Assembly: GCA_903813345.2 (NCBI GenBank)
Contig: CAIIXF020000002.1
Coordinates: forward strand, 30,062,926-30,126,925
DNA: 64,000 nucleotides
Direction: 5' to 3'
Source of the DNA: Owenia fusiformis
Lineage: Eukaryota > Annelida > Polychaeta > Sabellida > Oweniidae
Made by a program: the position numbers and the translations under genes. This document shows, in pieces, positions 28,086-43,000 of the stretch. Positions within the stretch are counted from its first letter, which is position 1; each line of letters begins with the position of its first letter. The notes under the pieces are model-generated. The model had not been told where the DNA came from and did no database searches. It worked only from the letters and a program-made list of their open reading frames with translations.

Positions 28086-31000
28086 ATGTCAGCCCCCATG
28101 AAATTGTTCAAATTACTTCTTTTTCTTCTATTTATCCACAATGTCTTCATAAATGGAGTTTACATCGATAATGTTAGCTTAGAAAATGTTGAGGAAGCAT
28201 TCCAAGATTTCATCAAAGTATATAAAAAATCATACTATCCGGGTGATAAAGAATACAACAGAAGATTAGCATATTTTCAAGTGAGTAAATTTTTAATATT
28301 TACTTCCGGGTTTTGAAAGGACCACCTTCAGCTTGAGAGTTAATTTTGTTTGAACTGGGTGTCTGTTGGAGTACAATATGCCAGTCTAGACGAAAATTCT
28401 AACACTTGTAACATGATCAGATCAACTTGAAATGCAGTTGACTGTGGGTGTGAGAGACTCCTTTGGATTAGCATGGACATTCACAGGGGCGGATCTGGGA
28501 ACCAACAAGGGGGGGGGCCCAAATTTCAGGTCAAAGAAAAAAACATCCGCGCTTGCTTGGAAAAAATGTTTGGCCCTTACAACCAAATTTTGAGGCCCAT
28601 TTTCTTCAAAACCCGCTTCAAAATATTTGCCCTGAAATTAAAAAATAAGGTCTTAAAAGGCCAAGTAAAGACCAAAAAGGCCCACTTTTTGGGACTTTAA
28701 GGCCTTTTTTGCTCAGCCCCCCCCCCCAGATCCGCCAGTGATTCATTTGTTTAGTATGGTGTACTCCCATGAATGTGGGGTGTTTAACCTTTTTCTTATT
28801 TTTGACATTAAGTGATAGCAAATTGCCTTATCAAAGTCAAAAATTACAAAAAAGCAAGCCGAGCCCACATTTATGGTACTATGTTTATGCCACAAATTTT
28901 CCATCAGAGTTCAAAAATGATATATGCTTATAATGTAAACCTGTATTGAGATCACATACATTTCTGATTGGTCAAAAATTGATAAACAAAATGATGTAAT
29001 CAATGGCAGCTTCAAAATTTGGCAAATACGCTTCAAATAATATTAAACGTGAGTGTGAAAAATTGAGGTGTCCGATATTCTGACCAAGGTGTTCAGTTTT
29101 GGACCAAGGTGTCCACAATTTGAAGGAACTCTGGGGCTTTCCCTCCTCTTAGTTGCCATAATGGCAAAAATTTACACTTTTGTAATATGTTTGTTGTAGG
29201 CCGATATAAAGATAGTAGCAGCATTGAATCTGAGTATTTAATTGATTGATCCGCCCTCTTTATTTAAAAATTACAGATTGATTGGTCTGCCCTCTTTATT
29301 TAAAAAATATTACTAGGGCCCTTTAGCCTGTTAGCCTATTACCACTGTAAAACACTTTGTTTTCTCTACTCTTTTGAATGGACCATGCAAAATTAATAGT
29401 ATTTCAACTACTAGATAGTATTTATTTTCAATGATTGTATGCATAAATAAACTTTTAAAGAATTTTTAAGAAATTGTGCTTCAATGATATGCTGTGTTCT
29501 CACTCAGGTGGAAAAATATTTTTTCAAAATTGTCATTTTTTTCTTATATACAAATAATATTTTTTAAATAAGCTCAACTTTTAAAATAAAGTGGTTGAAA
29601 TTTTCTTTTAAGCACATAGCACATTTTAAGGTGGTTTAAACATTACATAGGGCCTTTATGCACTAATGATTGCTTTAAATTCAAAAATCACGTGTACATC
29701 AAGGAATGTCTTGAATTGATCATTGTGTTTTCTTCCAACTTTGTGCTGGACTTCATTGGTGTATATGCATGTAACCCATAAATCATATTATTTCTAGCAA
29801 AGAACATATTTAAACACTAAGCAACTCTTGCAAAGTAAGAGTAATTAAACTGAAAAATGCATGGCACTTATATACTCAGCAGACAGCAATGTAAAAAGTA
29901 TTCGAGGTATGATTAGTAAGTTGTCTGTTATTCTGTTCATTCACTCACTTACAAAGCAGTAACACATATTTACATGTAGTTTGGTGTGATTTTGAAAAGA
30001 TCTTTAGCAAGAGATTGATGTTTAATCCATCTCCTTATCTTTTCCTCTATACCAGTTCCAGTGTCTTTGATTGAGACTTAAAACAAGGGGGAGGGAGGGG
30101 GTAAAATTGTTTCATACTAGTTACCAAAATTCAAATTAGAAATATCAACATGACAATATCACACCATCACATACACAAATACTAATAAGGAAAATGAGCT
30201 GCAGTTAACTGTTTATTATCACGTGCATTATTTTTGATCAAACTGAGATGTCATTATCTCAAACTGAGATGTTAATTGAAATAAGTGCCTGTCACGGTGT
30301 CTGCTGTGAAAAACAATGAGTTGGCTAATTATCTTGATTGTTGTTTTCTAGAATCTCCAAGTGGGATTGCTGTTTTGCCGCATATTGTGCATAACATACC
30401 TAGTTTATAGAAGATAGTGTAAAATCTTATATGGGTGTATATGTAGGACCTCATACATTACTGCCATGTTATTCTCTATTATAATACACTGTACATTGCT
30501 CTGAGGTATAGCCCTGATCTAAAGCTAGGAAGGTCAAAACTCAATAGGCGAGGCAAATTTTGTGGATTTTATTTCCAATGTTTTGACCCAACAAATGTCT
30601 CAAGAAATACGTTTCTGTAAAATATGGTGAGGCAATACATGTTTGCCACATGCCTGGCTATGGTCATGTGGTATTTCTTCATTAATTACAATATTTGATG
30701 CTATAATTATTGAAGATGTTTAATTACCATTTTTTTACTTTTGTAGTATTACATGTAGCAATTCTAGCTCAAGTATTTATTTTATCAATTTTAACTTAAC
30801 ATCGGTTAGCGTACAAACAATTTGATATGTTTGAATCAACATTTAATAATACAGATTCAGTTACTGTAAATTATTGCTTTAATTTGGCGTTATTTTATTT
30901 GTCGGATTGGGCAAATTTTGAAATTTTGGCTGCTATCAAATCTGGCGGATTGACCATCATCAATTGTATTCTTCACTTCACAGCTCACCACCAATAACCC

Positions 31001-34000
31001 AATTTAACTCTCCTGGTATTAGCTTGTTTTATCTAAACCAGCAGGGAATCTGTATACCTTTGGAAATAGTTTCAAATTGACATTTTATCAATGTTTCAAT
31101 CAAGATTTTCACCAAACGTTTATTGTTCATTAAGGTAACACATGGGAAAGGTACTGAACGAAAATGCCCAGGAATTTCATTTTCAAAAAATTGGCGGAGT
31201 CTCAATTTGGCAGTTTTTATTATCTGCCAAATCAGCCAAATTAAAACGAACGTCAAATTAAAGCAATTTACAGAACTGTATCTTTAATGAATTAATGATG
31301 CCTTTTAATATCACATGTGAAAGTAAACAACAAAAAAACAATAATGTTCATTTTATACATTTATCAAGCACTATTTTATTGATGTTGTATAATTTGTACA
31401 AAGTAAATGATCGCAGAAAAATATACATTTACATTCATCTTTAAATTCTGATAAAATTGCAAAACTTGATATCTACAGCCTTGATGAGTGATACAGTTTC
31501 TAATATGCTTCATCACGTTCTATTTGATTGCTTTGGAACATTGACATACATATGTGTATTACTATACTCCCAGTAGTATTTTTCATGTGAGATTTAATTT
31601 TGTGCAATTTGCAGTGATGATAAAATCGCCAAAAATTGCTATTTATCCCCATGGAAATGTGACATTGGGAAGGCATGACCACTCACACTGTAAATTATTG
31701 AACTACTGTTTGTGGCATGAGGTAATATTTTATCACTTCAGGGTAACTTTAAAGTTTCCAAAGCCGTTCAACTGCGAAGTTGTGATTTCTCAAAATTCAC
31801 AATATTAAAAAGCGTTGAAATATATACCGGAAGTACAGTATCTGAGTATGTAATGATAATTTCCCTCTATTAAAATCTCATGGTTGTTATTTTTGAGTGT
31901 TTCTAAATAAACGCCCTATGTACAGACAAAATATCCAAGAAAATAGGGAGTGTAAGCTTGCAATGATATTTCACAACATAGAAGGAAAATATTAAGGGAT
32001 GCATTTGAATGGGCAATTGCAATTGGTCATACGTATAGGTTGGCTTTTCAATTTTATATGCTAGCTTAAACTCCCTATTATTGAAATGACCTAGAAACAA
32101 ATTATACACGTACTAAGTGATTACTACTGGTCATGAATAATTCAAACAATGGATATTTGTTAACTTTTCCTCGATTGAATAGCAAATTCTCTTTCCTCTG
32201 GCCACAATGTTTTTAGAAATATTATGTGGATGTTTACACTCTATGAGAGAAAATAGTCAAAAATGTATTTGTTTCTACATTGCAAAACTACATTAAGCTG
32301 TTGTAGTGAAGTGTGTCTTATCTACAGTTATATATCCAAACAGAAATGACGCATAATAACGTGGTCCTAACTTCGACCGTTAATTTGAATTTTTGACCTA
32401 CCAGATGCTTGAAAAATAAGGATTGCGAGTCTCATACTGCACCGTTTTTCTTCAAACCCTTTACCATTAAAAGCAAAACAAAATTGTCTTTCTGTCGGTG
32501 CATTGCTTTATTGTAAAAAGTCCCTCGTTCTAGCAGTGTTTTGGTCCCCTGTTAGAAGGCCTTCTTACAGCTGGAGACCAAAATGCCTCTGGAAGTAGGG
32601 ACTCTGTTTAAGATAATAATGTACCATCAGAAAGGGATTTTTGTTATGCTTTGAATGGAACAAGTTTGAAGAAAAACGGTGCAGTATGAAACTCGTAATC
32701 CTTGATTTTCAAACATCCGGTAGGTCAAAAATTCAAATTAACGGCCAAGTTAGGACTGCATGATAATATGGGGAGGTAGTCACTATTTACATAAACAGTG
32801 GAGGTCAGATCAAAATGCCAGTTCATAGTAAAAGGACAAATTGAACAAATTATTGGGCCTAGACCAATTCATCCCATTCCTTTTGGCCTGAAGTTTAAGT
32901 TATGGTAAAATGGAAAACTAAATTGTAAGTGTAAAATTAATAGATGACATTGACATGCTTTCTGAATTTCCACTGTTTTCAGATTCATATTCTGACTTGT
33001 ATTGCAACGCAGACTAATTAGGTCATTATAAAGTTGTTATATACAAAGTAAATATAAATTCAAACTGAAATATTGAATATTTATAAATCTGGCATATTTA
33101 AAACATTCACTACTTCCTGTACATTATTATTCTATAGACAATTTATTCAAGAATTGTAATCAAGGCATGCATTCCAGATTCCTTGCGATTTCATTTCTAT
33201 ATCTGTTTCTCAGTCATTACTATTTCTCTATTTTAGACCCTTGGGGCTGGTGTTTAAATGTTGATAGCTGTTTATTAACACATTTTAATTTCATTATGGT
33301 ACTATTTAACACCCTTTCCCCTCTATACAAAATTCTAAAATATTGATTTCCTTTTATTAATAAATAGTAATGTAATCATCATTTCCCCCTTGCCTAACAC
33401 AAGAAACTTTGTTCTCCCACTGTTCGCATTTAGAAATCACCCCTTATTCATTTATTAAGTACAGGGTATTTCACTCTACTATACCTAACCCCTAGAAATG
33501 CATAAGATACTCTGTTTGTCTAATTGCATTGTTTAGTATATTTTTGAAAGTACCTTATTAACATCTAACTTTCAACCAATAAACCATTAATAAGAACCAG
33601 ACAAATAAAAAAAATAACATAATTATTACTAATAAGCCAAATGGGTTGCTCATGAACACCAAATGCAAGGTATAGTAGAGTGTATTTACATCTACTTTAC
33701 AACAGGACTGCTTATGTGTTTCAGACAATTGTAAAATTTAAAAAACTATACATCTAGTACATACTGTAAAAATGAAAAATATTTGCACCTATTTTCACAC
33801 TTGTTTAGTACTGCATATTAAATTCTGTAATATTCATATATAAGATTATGAAATTAAATTCATGCAAAAATGTCTCATTTCCCAGCATGCATATTTAACA
33901 TTATTTCGCTAAGAGTACATAACATAATTTCAGTTCTAATATACAGGGTGGGCCAAAAAAACCACCCCCCTAGCCAATATTCCTGATAAATATTTATTTT

Positions 34001-37000
34001 TTAACAATCACACCAACAATGATATATCATATTAAAGATAATTTAATTTGCAACAAAATGATATATAATAGCACCATTTTCAACAACCCCATATAGAAAT
34101 ATGACCATTTATGTGATATGGGGGTCAAAAAACACCTTTTCAATTTTCGTCGATTTTGCGAACAATTGCCTATTTCTACCAAATTTTAGTAAATTACAAC
34201 ATTGTCATGAGTCTTTCATAATTGGATATTATATATTGTTTTCATTCAGTTTTTGAACCACACATGCTCAATTCACATGTGTATGCTTATAAAACTAATT
34301 CATTTCTTCTTCAGTCTGTCCAAAAATAGCTCAATAGACCCACCCCCAGACCCATCCTCTGATTGGATTATTCGCTTAAGACGCGGAAGCCATGGGTTGA
34401 TGGCATAATTGATGGATGTATGCGGAAGTACCATTGAACTACTAGTTATTTTTTCTTTTAGTTCCTCTACATCCCTGATAGGCTGGGTATATTTAAATAC
34501 AGTGTACCAACTGTTCTAGATGCCCCCGGGTATGGTAATCAACATTATTGGCAACTGGACTGCCAATAAGCCATTTTTCTGGGCTAGAGATGGTGACATT
34601 TCGAATCTCCAAAAACTCCAGGGTAGCATTGGACCTGTGTGATAGAGCACTGTTCTATCAGAAAATGAAATTTCTTTCACATGTTTTTTATATTCTCGAG
34701 GAGTCCTTTTTTACCACCTCATGTCATTAACATTCAGAGTATATTTTTGCTCCTGGTTCAAAAAACAGAGCCTGTACATTCTTTCCTTTTTGGGAAACAC
34801 CGAGTGGACACCACCTACCTTTCAGAAAAATGTCATCTCGATTTGAGTAGCCTTTTATCGCAAATGTCACTATTCTTGCTTACTGATATAGAGTATAGCC
34901 TTTTGATTACATGTATAGTACTTGGGGCATTTAGAACAGTTGGCCTATGCAGATCCCTAGACCATCAGGGGTGTATACAAACAGAAAGAATGAATAATTA
35001 GGTGTTGGATGGTACTTCTGCAGAGGTCCATCAATTATACCAATGGCTTTCGCGTTTTAAGCGAGAAATCAAATCAGAATTTGGGTCCGGGGGTGAGTCT
35101 TTTGAGCCATATTTGGACAGACTGAATAAGAAATGAATTAGTTTTATAAGCATACACATGTATATTGAGCATGCAAGGTTCAAAAACTGAATAAAAACAA
35201 TATATAATATCCAATAATGAAAGACTCATGACAATGTTGTAATTTACTAGAATTTGGTAGAAATAGGCAATTGTTCGCAAAATCGACGAAAATTGAAAAG
35301 GTGTTTTTTGACCCCCATGTCACATAAATGGTTATATCTCGAGCCAGAGTTGTTGAAAATTGTTCTATTATATATCATTTTGTTTCAAATTAAATTGTCT
35401 TTAAAATTATATATCATTGTTGGTGTGCATGTTAAAAATTGAATATTTATCAGAAATATTGGCTAGGGGGGTGGTTTTTTTTGGCCCACCCTGTAGTGTA
35501 TGCAGGGTTACTATTATATATTTTTGCTATGTTCAGTCCAGCACTATATTACATCCTTTAGATAAGTTCATTCTGATTGCCTTGTATGAATACCTTAATC
35601 CCTTCTTCAGTTCTACATAGCCAAATGACTTCCACTGCTAATTTTAACAATATACAATATATCTACATTCAAGTGGATACTAACAACAGTTAAAGTGATG
35701 AAAAACAATTGGCAAAATAAGTGGAAATTTGAAAATTAATATGAAAATTATTGAAAGGGCAATTTTGGGAAAAATACACTGCATTCTTTCCCCTGTTTCC
35801 TGCTGTTAATAAGCTACTGATATGATACAACTGTGAATTAAATTATAAACTGAACTAATCAGCTCATAATGATCCAGGTTGATAATTGTAAAAGATTATC
35901 ATGAATAAGAAACTATGGAATAAGAGACATACCCAAGTCAAGGAATTACCTCCTAAAACGAGCACTGTTTATCCACTTCTGACATTTTTACATTTAATAT
36001 TTCAAAAATTACTCTTTGCAGTGAGTTGGAACATATCTCTAATTCGTTATAAAGTTCAGTATAAGGAGTAGCCAGCATCTCAAAATTGGTGAGGCAAATG
36101 ACTATTAGTGAGGTAAATGTCAATTAGTGAGGCAAATTACAATTAGTGAGGCAAATGACTATTAGTGAGGCAAAATGTCACAAATTAGAGTGAAAGGGGA
36201 AATAATACTAACATAGGATTTCAATTAATAATATCACATGAATTCATTTTTCTTGTAAATTTTTGGACATAAAGATGCCTCGCTAGCATTGTGCCTGGCT
36301 ACGTCCACGATAACACTATTCCTAATTGTAGATGACATTAACTCCAGACGTCACATGAGTATCGACCCTTATTTTGTAATTTCTTGATGTACTGGGAGGC
36401 TTTGTCTTTATCCATGTTGCCCTGGGTCTCTATGATATCGTGGATCACACGCTGGACGTCAGGCGCCATATTGCGGGCATCTCTGAAAAATTAGATTCAT
36501 TCAATGCATCAGAGCTATGCTGTAGATAAGTTCTTATGGGTCAGATTCAAACTAAGGGAGCAGATTGAAACTGAGAGAGAATTCGGTTGATAAACAATTG
36601 AAAGTATTATGTTGCAATAATGTTCAGTGTACTATACTACGTCCTATCTTCAACAATGTCCTATCTTTACAGTGTACTGTTCATTATGATTGCCACATGA
36701 CAAATATGTGAAAATAGCGATGACGTACAGCTATCTATCTAAGCTACCTACTAGTACCTGCAGTTGAATACCCCTCTTACTTAACTATCAGCTGATAATA
36801 TAAGAGGCATATACAGATATTTACCTATATATCTTAAACTGTATGAAAAAATGTGTCAAATCACCAGGGATTTTGGCAAGTTTTTGATTTGGTGATTTTC
36901 AAAGCTCACCAAAATCAGCCCAATTGAAACGCTTGCCAAATTAAAGACAAATACAAATGATACAATAAATGAATAATAATATAAAAGGTAAAGATTAAAA

Positions 37001-40000
37001 GGTGGATTGGATCGAGTGGATTGGATTCATGTAAAAGGTGGATTGGATTGGCTATCTTCAAAATATGGATTTTCCTTTAAAAACTTCTATTGATCTCCCT
37101 TTAAAAGATTGGTGCTCTCTTCACTTGCACAATGTCAAATAATAGATGTAATATTATTTTGCTTGGGTGGGCTAGAAGGATGACCTGGTACCCGCTTTCT
37201 GATACACGATCTTATTCATTCCAAGTGTAATTTGAGACATTTCATAAATCATAAGGCAGACTGGTTTGAAGGTCCATATCATCTGTTTTCAATCCAAACA
37301 GAACATACCAGAAATGTTTTGTGAACATTCACACATTAATTTGAATGACAGGTTTTCTTTTTCTAAAGATCTATGTCTTACAAAAGTTGATTTACAAGGG
37401 AAAGCAGTTAAATACTTAAGTGTGTCCATGAACTAATTGGAGTATGTATTTGTCATTGCTTTGTTCTGATTTCTCAAAAGGGACCTGTAATACTGTAGAG
37501 GGAAATTGTTTAGAGGGAGATCAACAGAATTTTTTTTATAAGAAATTCCACATTTTGAAGATTCCCGATCCAATCCACCTTTTACATGAATCCAATCCAA
37601 TCCACCTTTTAATCTCTACCATATAAAATCTACTGTTTCAGTCAAAAAACATTGATAAAGGTATTTTTCTGTATAATTTTGGTAAGGCAATTACCCCGCG
37701 TGCCTTAATATTAGCTCTAGCTACCTCAATGTAACTATTAGACACTTTTTCTAAATGTAAACATAACTAGCTGCCTCATTGTATTTACTGAAACAATAAC
37801 AAATCATACTCAATGCCTTGTTGCTGTCATTCATCTTATTGCTAATTTAGTCAAGGCTCACCCCTGATAGGTCTAGTTGCCAACATTTAAACCTAGTTAT
37901 CTGGTTAGTTCAACTATATGTCAAGAATTCTCCTTTTCGCGGTTCGCTCTTTGAATCAGAACGTTCGCAAATATGCACTGAAAAAGCAATCAAAAAGGAC
38001 AAAATTTGATTGGTCAATATTTTCCCACTATGCATTTTGCGTAGCTATTTGCGTGACACGAAAGTTCTAAATCAAACTAATTACTCAATTTTGTTTTTAC
38101 ACCCGCACGCTAAATAAAACAATGACACCATCGTAAGTATTCTTCTTTGTCATTGCTTTTATAGTCAGTATACCGAGTTTAATCAATAAAAGATTGTACA
38201 ATGAACAACAAAATTTGGAAACGAGTACTATAAATTTGCTTTCGGACCACTGAACAGATTGACCTAGATAATAGCGACGCGTCTTCTTTGGTCTACTGCT
38301 CAGTTGTTTAAGGGTTTTCAACGTAACTCTATAATGTAATTTGAAGATGAATACTTTTATTCAGTTTTTGCATCGATGTTGCAGTTTGTAGTGCGGTAAG
38401 ATTGGCATGAAAGTATTGAAAGTCGAATGGAATTGTTTTTCCAATATGGCGACTAGTCAACTGATCATGTGACCTTCTCTTCCGGAATATTTTCTCACTT
38501 TTCAATCATCGTTTTCACCACGCTATGAATTAATGCAATGAAAAAAATAGCTGTTATATTAAGATTAATGAGAGATCAATAGTTTCTAATAATTTTTTCT
38601 GTACTCTCGTACGGGAATATGAACGAATATATCATTTGAAAAATAGGTGTGAAAATCCCCATGTTAAACCTATGAGAGAAAATAAGGAAGTATAAATTTG
38701 TTCCTCCGCGAACTGCATCATGGGAAATATTTTGCCCTTATAAGGAAAGATTTTCGCGTCTTCTCTTTTGAAGAGGGAACAACGATTTGAGAATTTAACA
38801 ACTCAAGTCTGATGGTTAAGTGTTCAAAATACTGTATAAGTGGTAATTTTGCCTAATCATTTAATTTGCCTTTTGCCTAATTTTTGCCAGGCTCAGAAAA
38901 TTAAATGTCGGAAATATTATCTTCATAATCTTATCCAATGGGAAATTTCTTGTCATTAGGAAAATTAAAATTAGGAAATTTATAAAATTTGACCATGCGG
39001 CAAATTAACCACTCGGATTAAATACCACTTACTTATACAGTACTCTACATACATACAGTATATTTGTGTTATTCAAATGTTGATATTTTGCTCTTAAATA
39101 TCCTCATGGATCAAGATCAAGGGTGACCAAGAATGAACTGACAAGGGGGCAATTTTTGAATTCCCTCTCCCATTCTCCATGCTCGTGCAAAAAAGAATTG
39201 GGCACATTTCAAAAAGTTTGAGCCAACTTTTCGAAATGCATTTTCTCTAAAGAATGAGCCTACATTCAGGCCAAAAATTCTTGGCCAAGGTAGACTTCAT
39301 ATTTCACATTTCATCTCTGCAGTCACAAACTTCAGGGACCATAAAAAGGAATTTATGCCTTCTTGAAAAGTTAAAGTTTAAAAAAGTTTAAAATTTAAAA
39401 AAGCTGAAAAGCCAACTTTAACAATAAAACAAAAATAAAAATAATTTCCTTGATAGCTTGATCAGAAATAAAAAGAAAATTCTTTTCAGGATCATTATTT
39501 ACAGAATCATTTTTTAAACTCATCAATGTAGCTCACCCGCAGACATATATATGAGCGCCAGACTCTAACAGCTTCCATACTTCCTCTTGGTTCTGTGCCA
39601 ACACATTTTGCACATAAATCTTCTTCTCTTGGTCTCTTGAGAATGCCTCATAGACTTTAGATAAAGTGCCGTTTTCTTTATAATTTGTGATCTCATCTTC
39701 GTAGATGTAGTCTTCAGATTTGTTCCTGCAGCCAAAGTACAAGACAGTCTCGCCAATAGGTTTACCTGCAAGTGAAAATTAGCATAATATTAATGAATTA
39801 CAGACTTCAAGGCTGCCTTTTGTAAGAATTTGAAGTTTTCTTATGGAGTACTACTTACACTCTTCAATTTAGAAATATTCATTGATCTAACCTATGGGCA
39901 TGTATAAAAAGATTGTGTCGAGTTCCCTAAGAAATCAAATCAAATACAGTATATGTAGTCACATATGTGTAACGTAATCACCTATACGTTATGAAGTGAC

Positions 40001-43000
40001 AAACACTTTACGAAGTGACATAAAAGTTATGTAGTCACATTCACCTAATGTAGTCACGTAGACGTAATGTAGTCATATATTTTAGTCATTAGTCATTGTT
40101 AATCGAGGTACTTTTTAATTACATGTACATGTATATTTACATTTGTTTTCTTTCACTAAGTCAGATAACTACAAGTATAAAGTCTACAATGTATTTCGTT
40201 GTAAATGACACACCTATTCAAAATATTTTTGAAAGGTTAGGTCAAAATGGAACTTATTAATACTTTAACTTAATCAGTGTGAATGTATTATCTATTATGC
40301 AAAATAATCTATATGGTCGGATTGGAATATGTCGATCATTCAAATGCACTCAGTGACCTTAGCAAGGGTAAAAATTGAGGACTAAAAAGTAAAATCATTA
40401 TGACCCAGCTCTACTGGTAGACATTGACAATAAAATAGTTATGGACCAACATAAATAAGGGATTTAAAGGGCAAAATGTAACCACCTGGTAAGTTGTTAC
40501 AAAAAGTATATCACTCAATAACAAAATCATCACAAAAAGTGTGGCTGTAACAATGTCTTTACTTCTTAATGGTGACATAAAAAAACAAGTTAATTTTATA
40601 ACCAAATAAAGTTTGCTAACATGCAGAACTAATGAATGCTGAACAGTATAAAAATCCAAAAATGAGCCTGATCTAATGAGTCTTTCAATGTACGATTCCT
40701 ATTAGATAGGGGCATAAAACCTCAAATCAAGGTTGATTTGAGGTTTCCCTAACCTAGTAAGGGCAATGTCTTTTCTCAGCCACTCAACAATAGACTTGTT
40801 AGAATTGTTTCACCAAAAGACTTTGTGTGTTCATGATACAAAACAAACAAAATAGCAGGGAATTCATCGACAAAAACTGGTGAATTTTCATCAAAGCGAA
40901 AAATAAAGAGGGTATGTACATAAACTGATACAATAAAGTTAAAGTATAAAATATTTGTCCATTTAGCATTGATAGATCCATAGTTCATAGATACCTGATG
41001 ACTCACAAAAGTTTGATCATACCTTGTTCCCTCGCTGCATTCCTATCTTGTATAAAGCCTCTAAATGGTGCAAACCCTGTTCCTGGCCCAATCATCATTA
41101 CTGGGACAGATGGCTTAAATGGTAGACGGAACTGAGACTTGCGTACAAAGATTGGCACGGTTGGCTTAATTCCGTTGGTCGGTTGTTTCAATTTGAGCCA
41201 GTTCGTGGCCACCCCCTTGCGAACACGTCCTGTTTTTGTGGACCATTCTATAAGGACTGCAGTGATGTGTATGCTGTTGGGATAAGCCTAAAACAAAACC
41301 AAAAAACATTATAATACATTGCAGTGTTTAGGGTAAGGTGTACTAAATTTTGCATTACAAGATTCAGCGTTAATTATCACAATTAATTAAATCCCCGGAA
41401 ATTTGTTTTTACCCGGGGCTCTGATACATTTCGTTTTGTGTAAAACGTTTCGTCTAGTGTTATTGGGCGATAATTGGATGATTTCCACCAACATGTCTAT
41501 TTTACGTTGGCTAGTTAGGCCAACTACTACCAATGGGCCTAGGCTTAATAATGACATCGACGATATTATAGAAGTCCAAGTGTTATAGTACTTCAATAGT
41601 ACTGTGAAACTCCATGACTTTACTATGCGCATGCGCGGCAATGAAAGAGCACGTGCGCACGATTGTTCACGTGGTTGTAGCCTGCAATTTGATTGGACAT
41701 CATATTCTGGGGAATCCCCGAATACGATAAAATACAGTATGAAGTACGGTAAAGTTATTATGGGAGCCACATACTTTTGCTTTAATATTAAAAATGACGA
41801 TGCAATAGAGGTTGATATGCAGCTTGCCGATGATAAAGATCCCAGTTATTGTAAATCTCATCCGAATATGACATCAGGAAAGTGCAATTACTGTACATCT
41901 AACTTAATTTACACACGAGTAGCTCGAGAATTCCTGGAATAGTAATGAATTTCAAACTTATGAAATTCGCAAAATTTAATAGCCGCGAAATCGTGCTTTC
42001 GCAAAATTCGTGAAATTAAATCTCGCGAATAATACCGGGCGTACAGTACTTTGAAAAGTGTGATAAAAACATTATATGCATGTATATAATTTAGTATAAG
42101 TATATAGGGTAAGATGCACTAAATTATATACATATAATTATTATAAGAATACAAGAAAACTAGTTCTGCATTAAACCATAACCTCTGATGTCCAATCCCC
42201 TGTATCATTGTGAGCCTTTTATCAGTTTTTTCTATTTTTGTCATTCAGTTTGGAAAGAGCATCACATGTACTAGTTCTAATGATATAAAACCAAATCATT
42301 CATATGATTAAAATAGCATGACTAAAGAATGGTGACACCAGATATATATGACAAATTAGATCAGGGTGTAACACATGTAAGACATGTAAGAGAAAATTTA
42401 TTGTGGAAATTGGAATTACATGTACTGAGAACTGAGTGACGTGACAAAATGCAGGATCTTCACGACGTCAATAAGTAATATAAAAATGATTGCTTCACTG
42501 CACAGTATTACTCTCTTTATATTAGATGAGCATCCTGTTTTCAATGTTCAATACACAATTCAAAGGAAAAAACATCTCATTCATTCATAAAAGATATAAG
42601 CTGGGAATAAAGACTCCCCTAAAGACACTTTAAATGCAGACAGACAACATTTTCATGGAGACAAAAGTCTTAAACTGAAGCCTCATCAAAGTGACTCAGA
42701 TGCTAGCAGTAAATTCCTCCTCCGATAATCTCAAATGATTTCACAATTGCGTCCCGAGATGAAGCTCTCTATTACTGTATTAGAGATTTGAAGTCAAATA
42801 AAACTTTAAAACAAAACTTGCAAAGGGTAAAGCATTGATGAAGATGGAGATCAAATATTTACATTTTCCCGTTTTAAAAATTCCACATACATTATATTGC
42901 AGCATCACATGGTTTTTCTTTCAAAGTGATCCTTTTTCTCAAACTTTATATTACTTCTATAAAACTCCAGCTAATAGCCATCATGAAGTTTCACATGGGA

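Noticed and set aside
41604-41942. 112-codon plus-strand frame as an independent host gene
   Set aside because: It lies in a reductase intron within a TIR element that has a second copy at 45891-46411, and the frame is not maintained over its whole length there.
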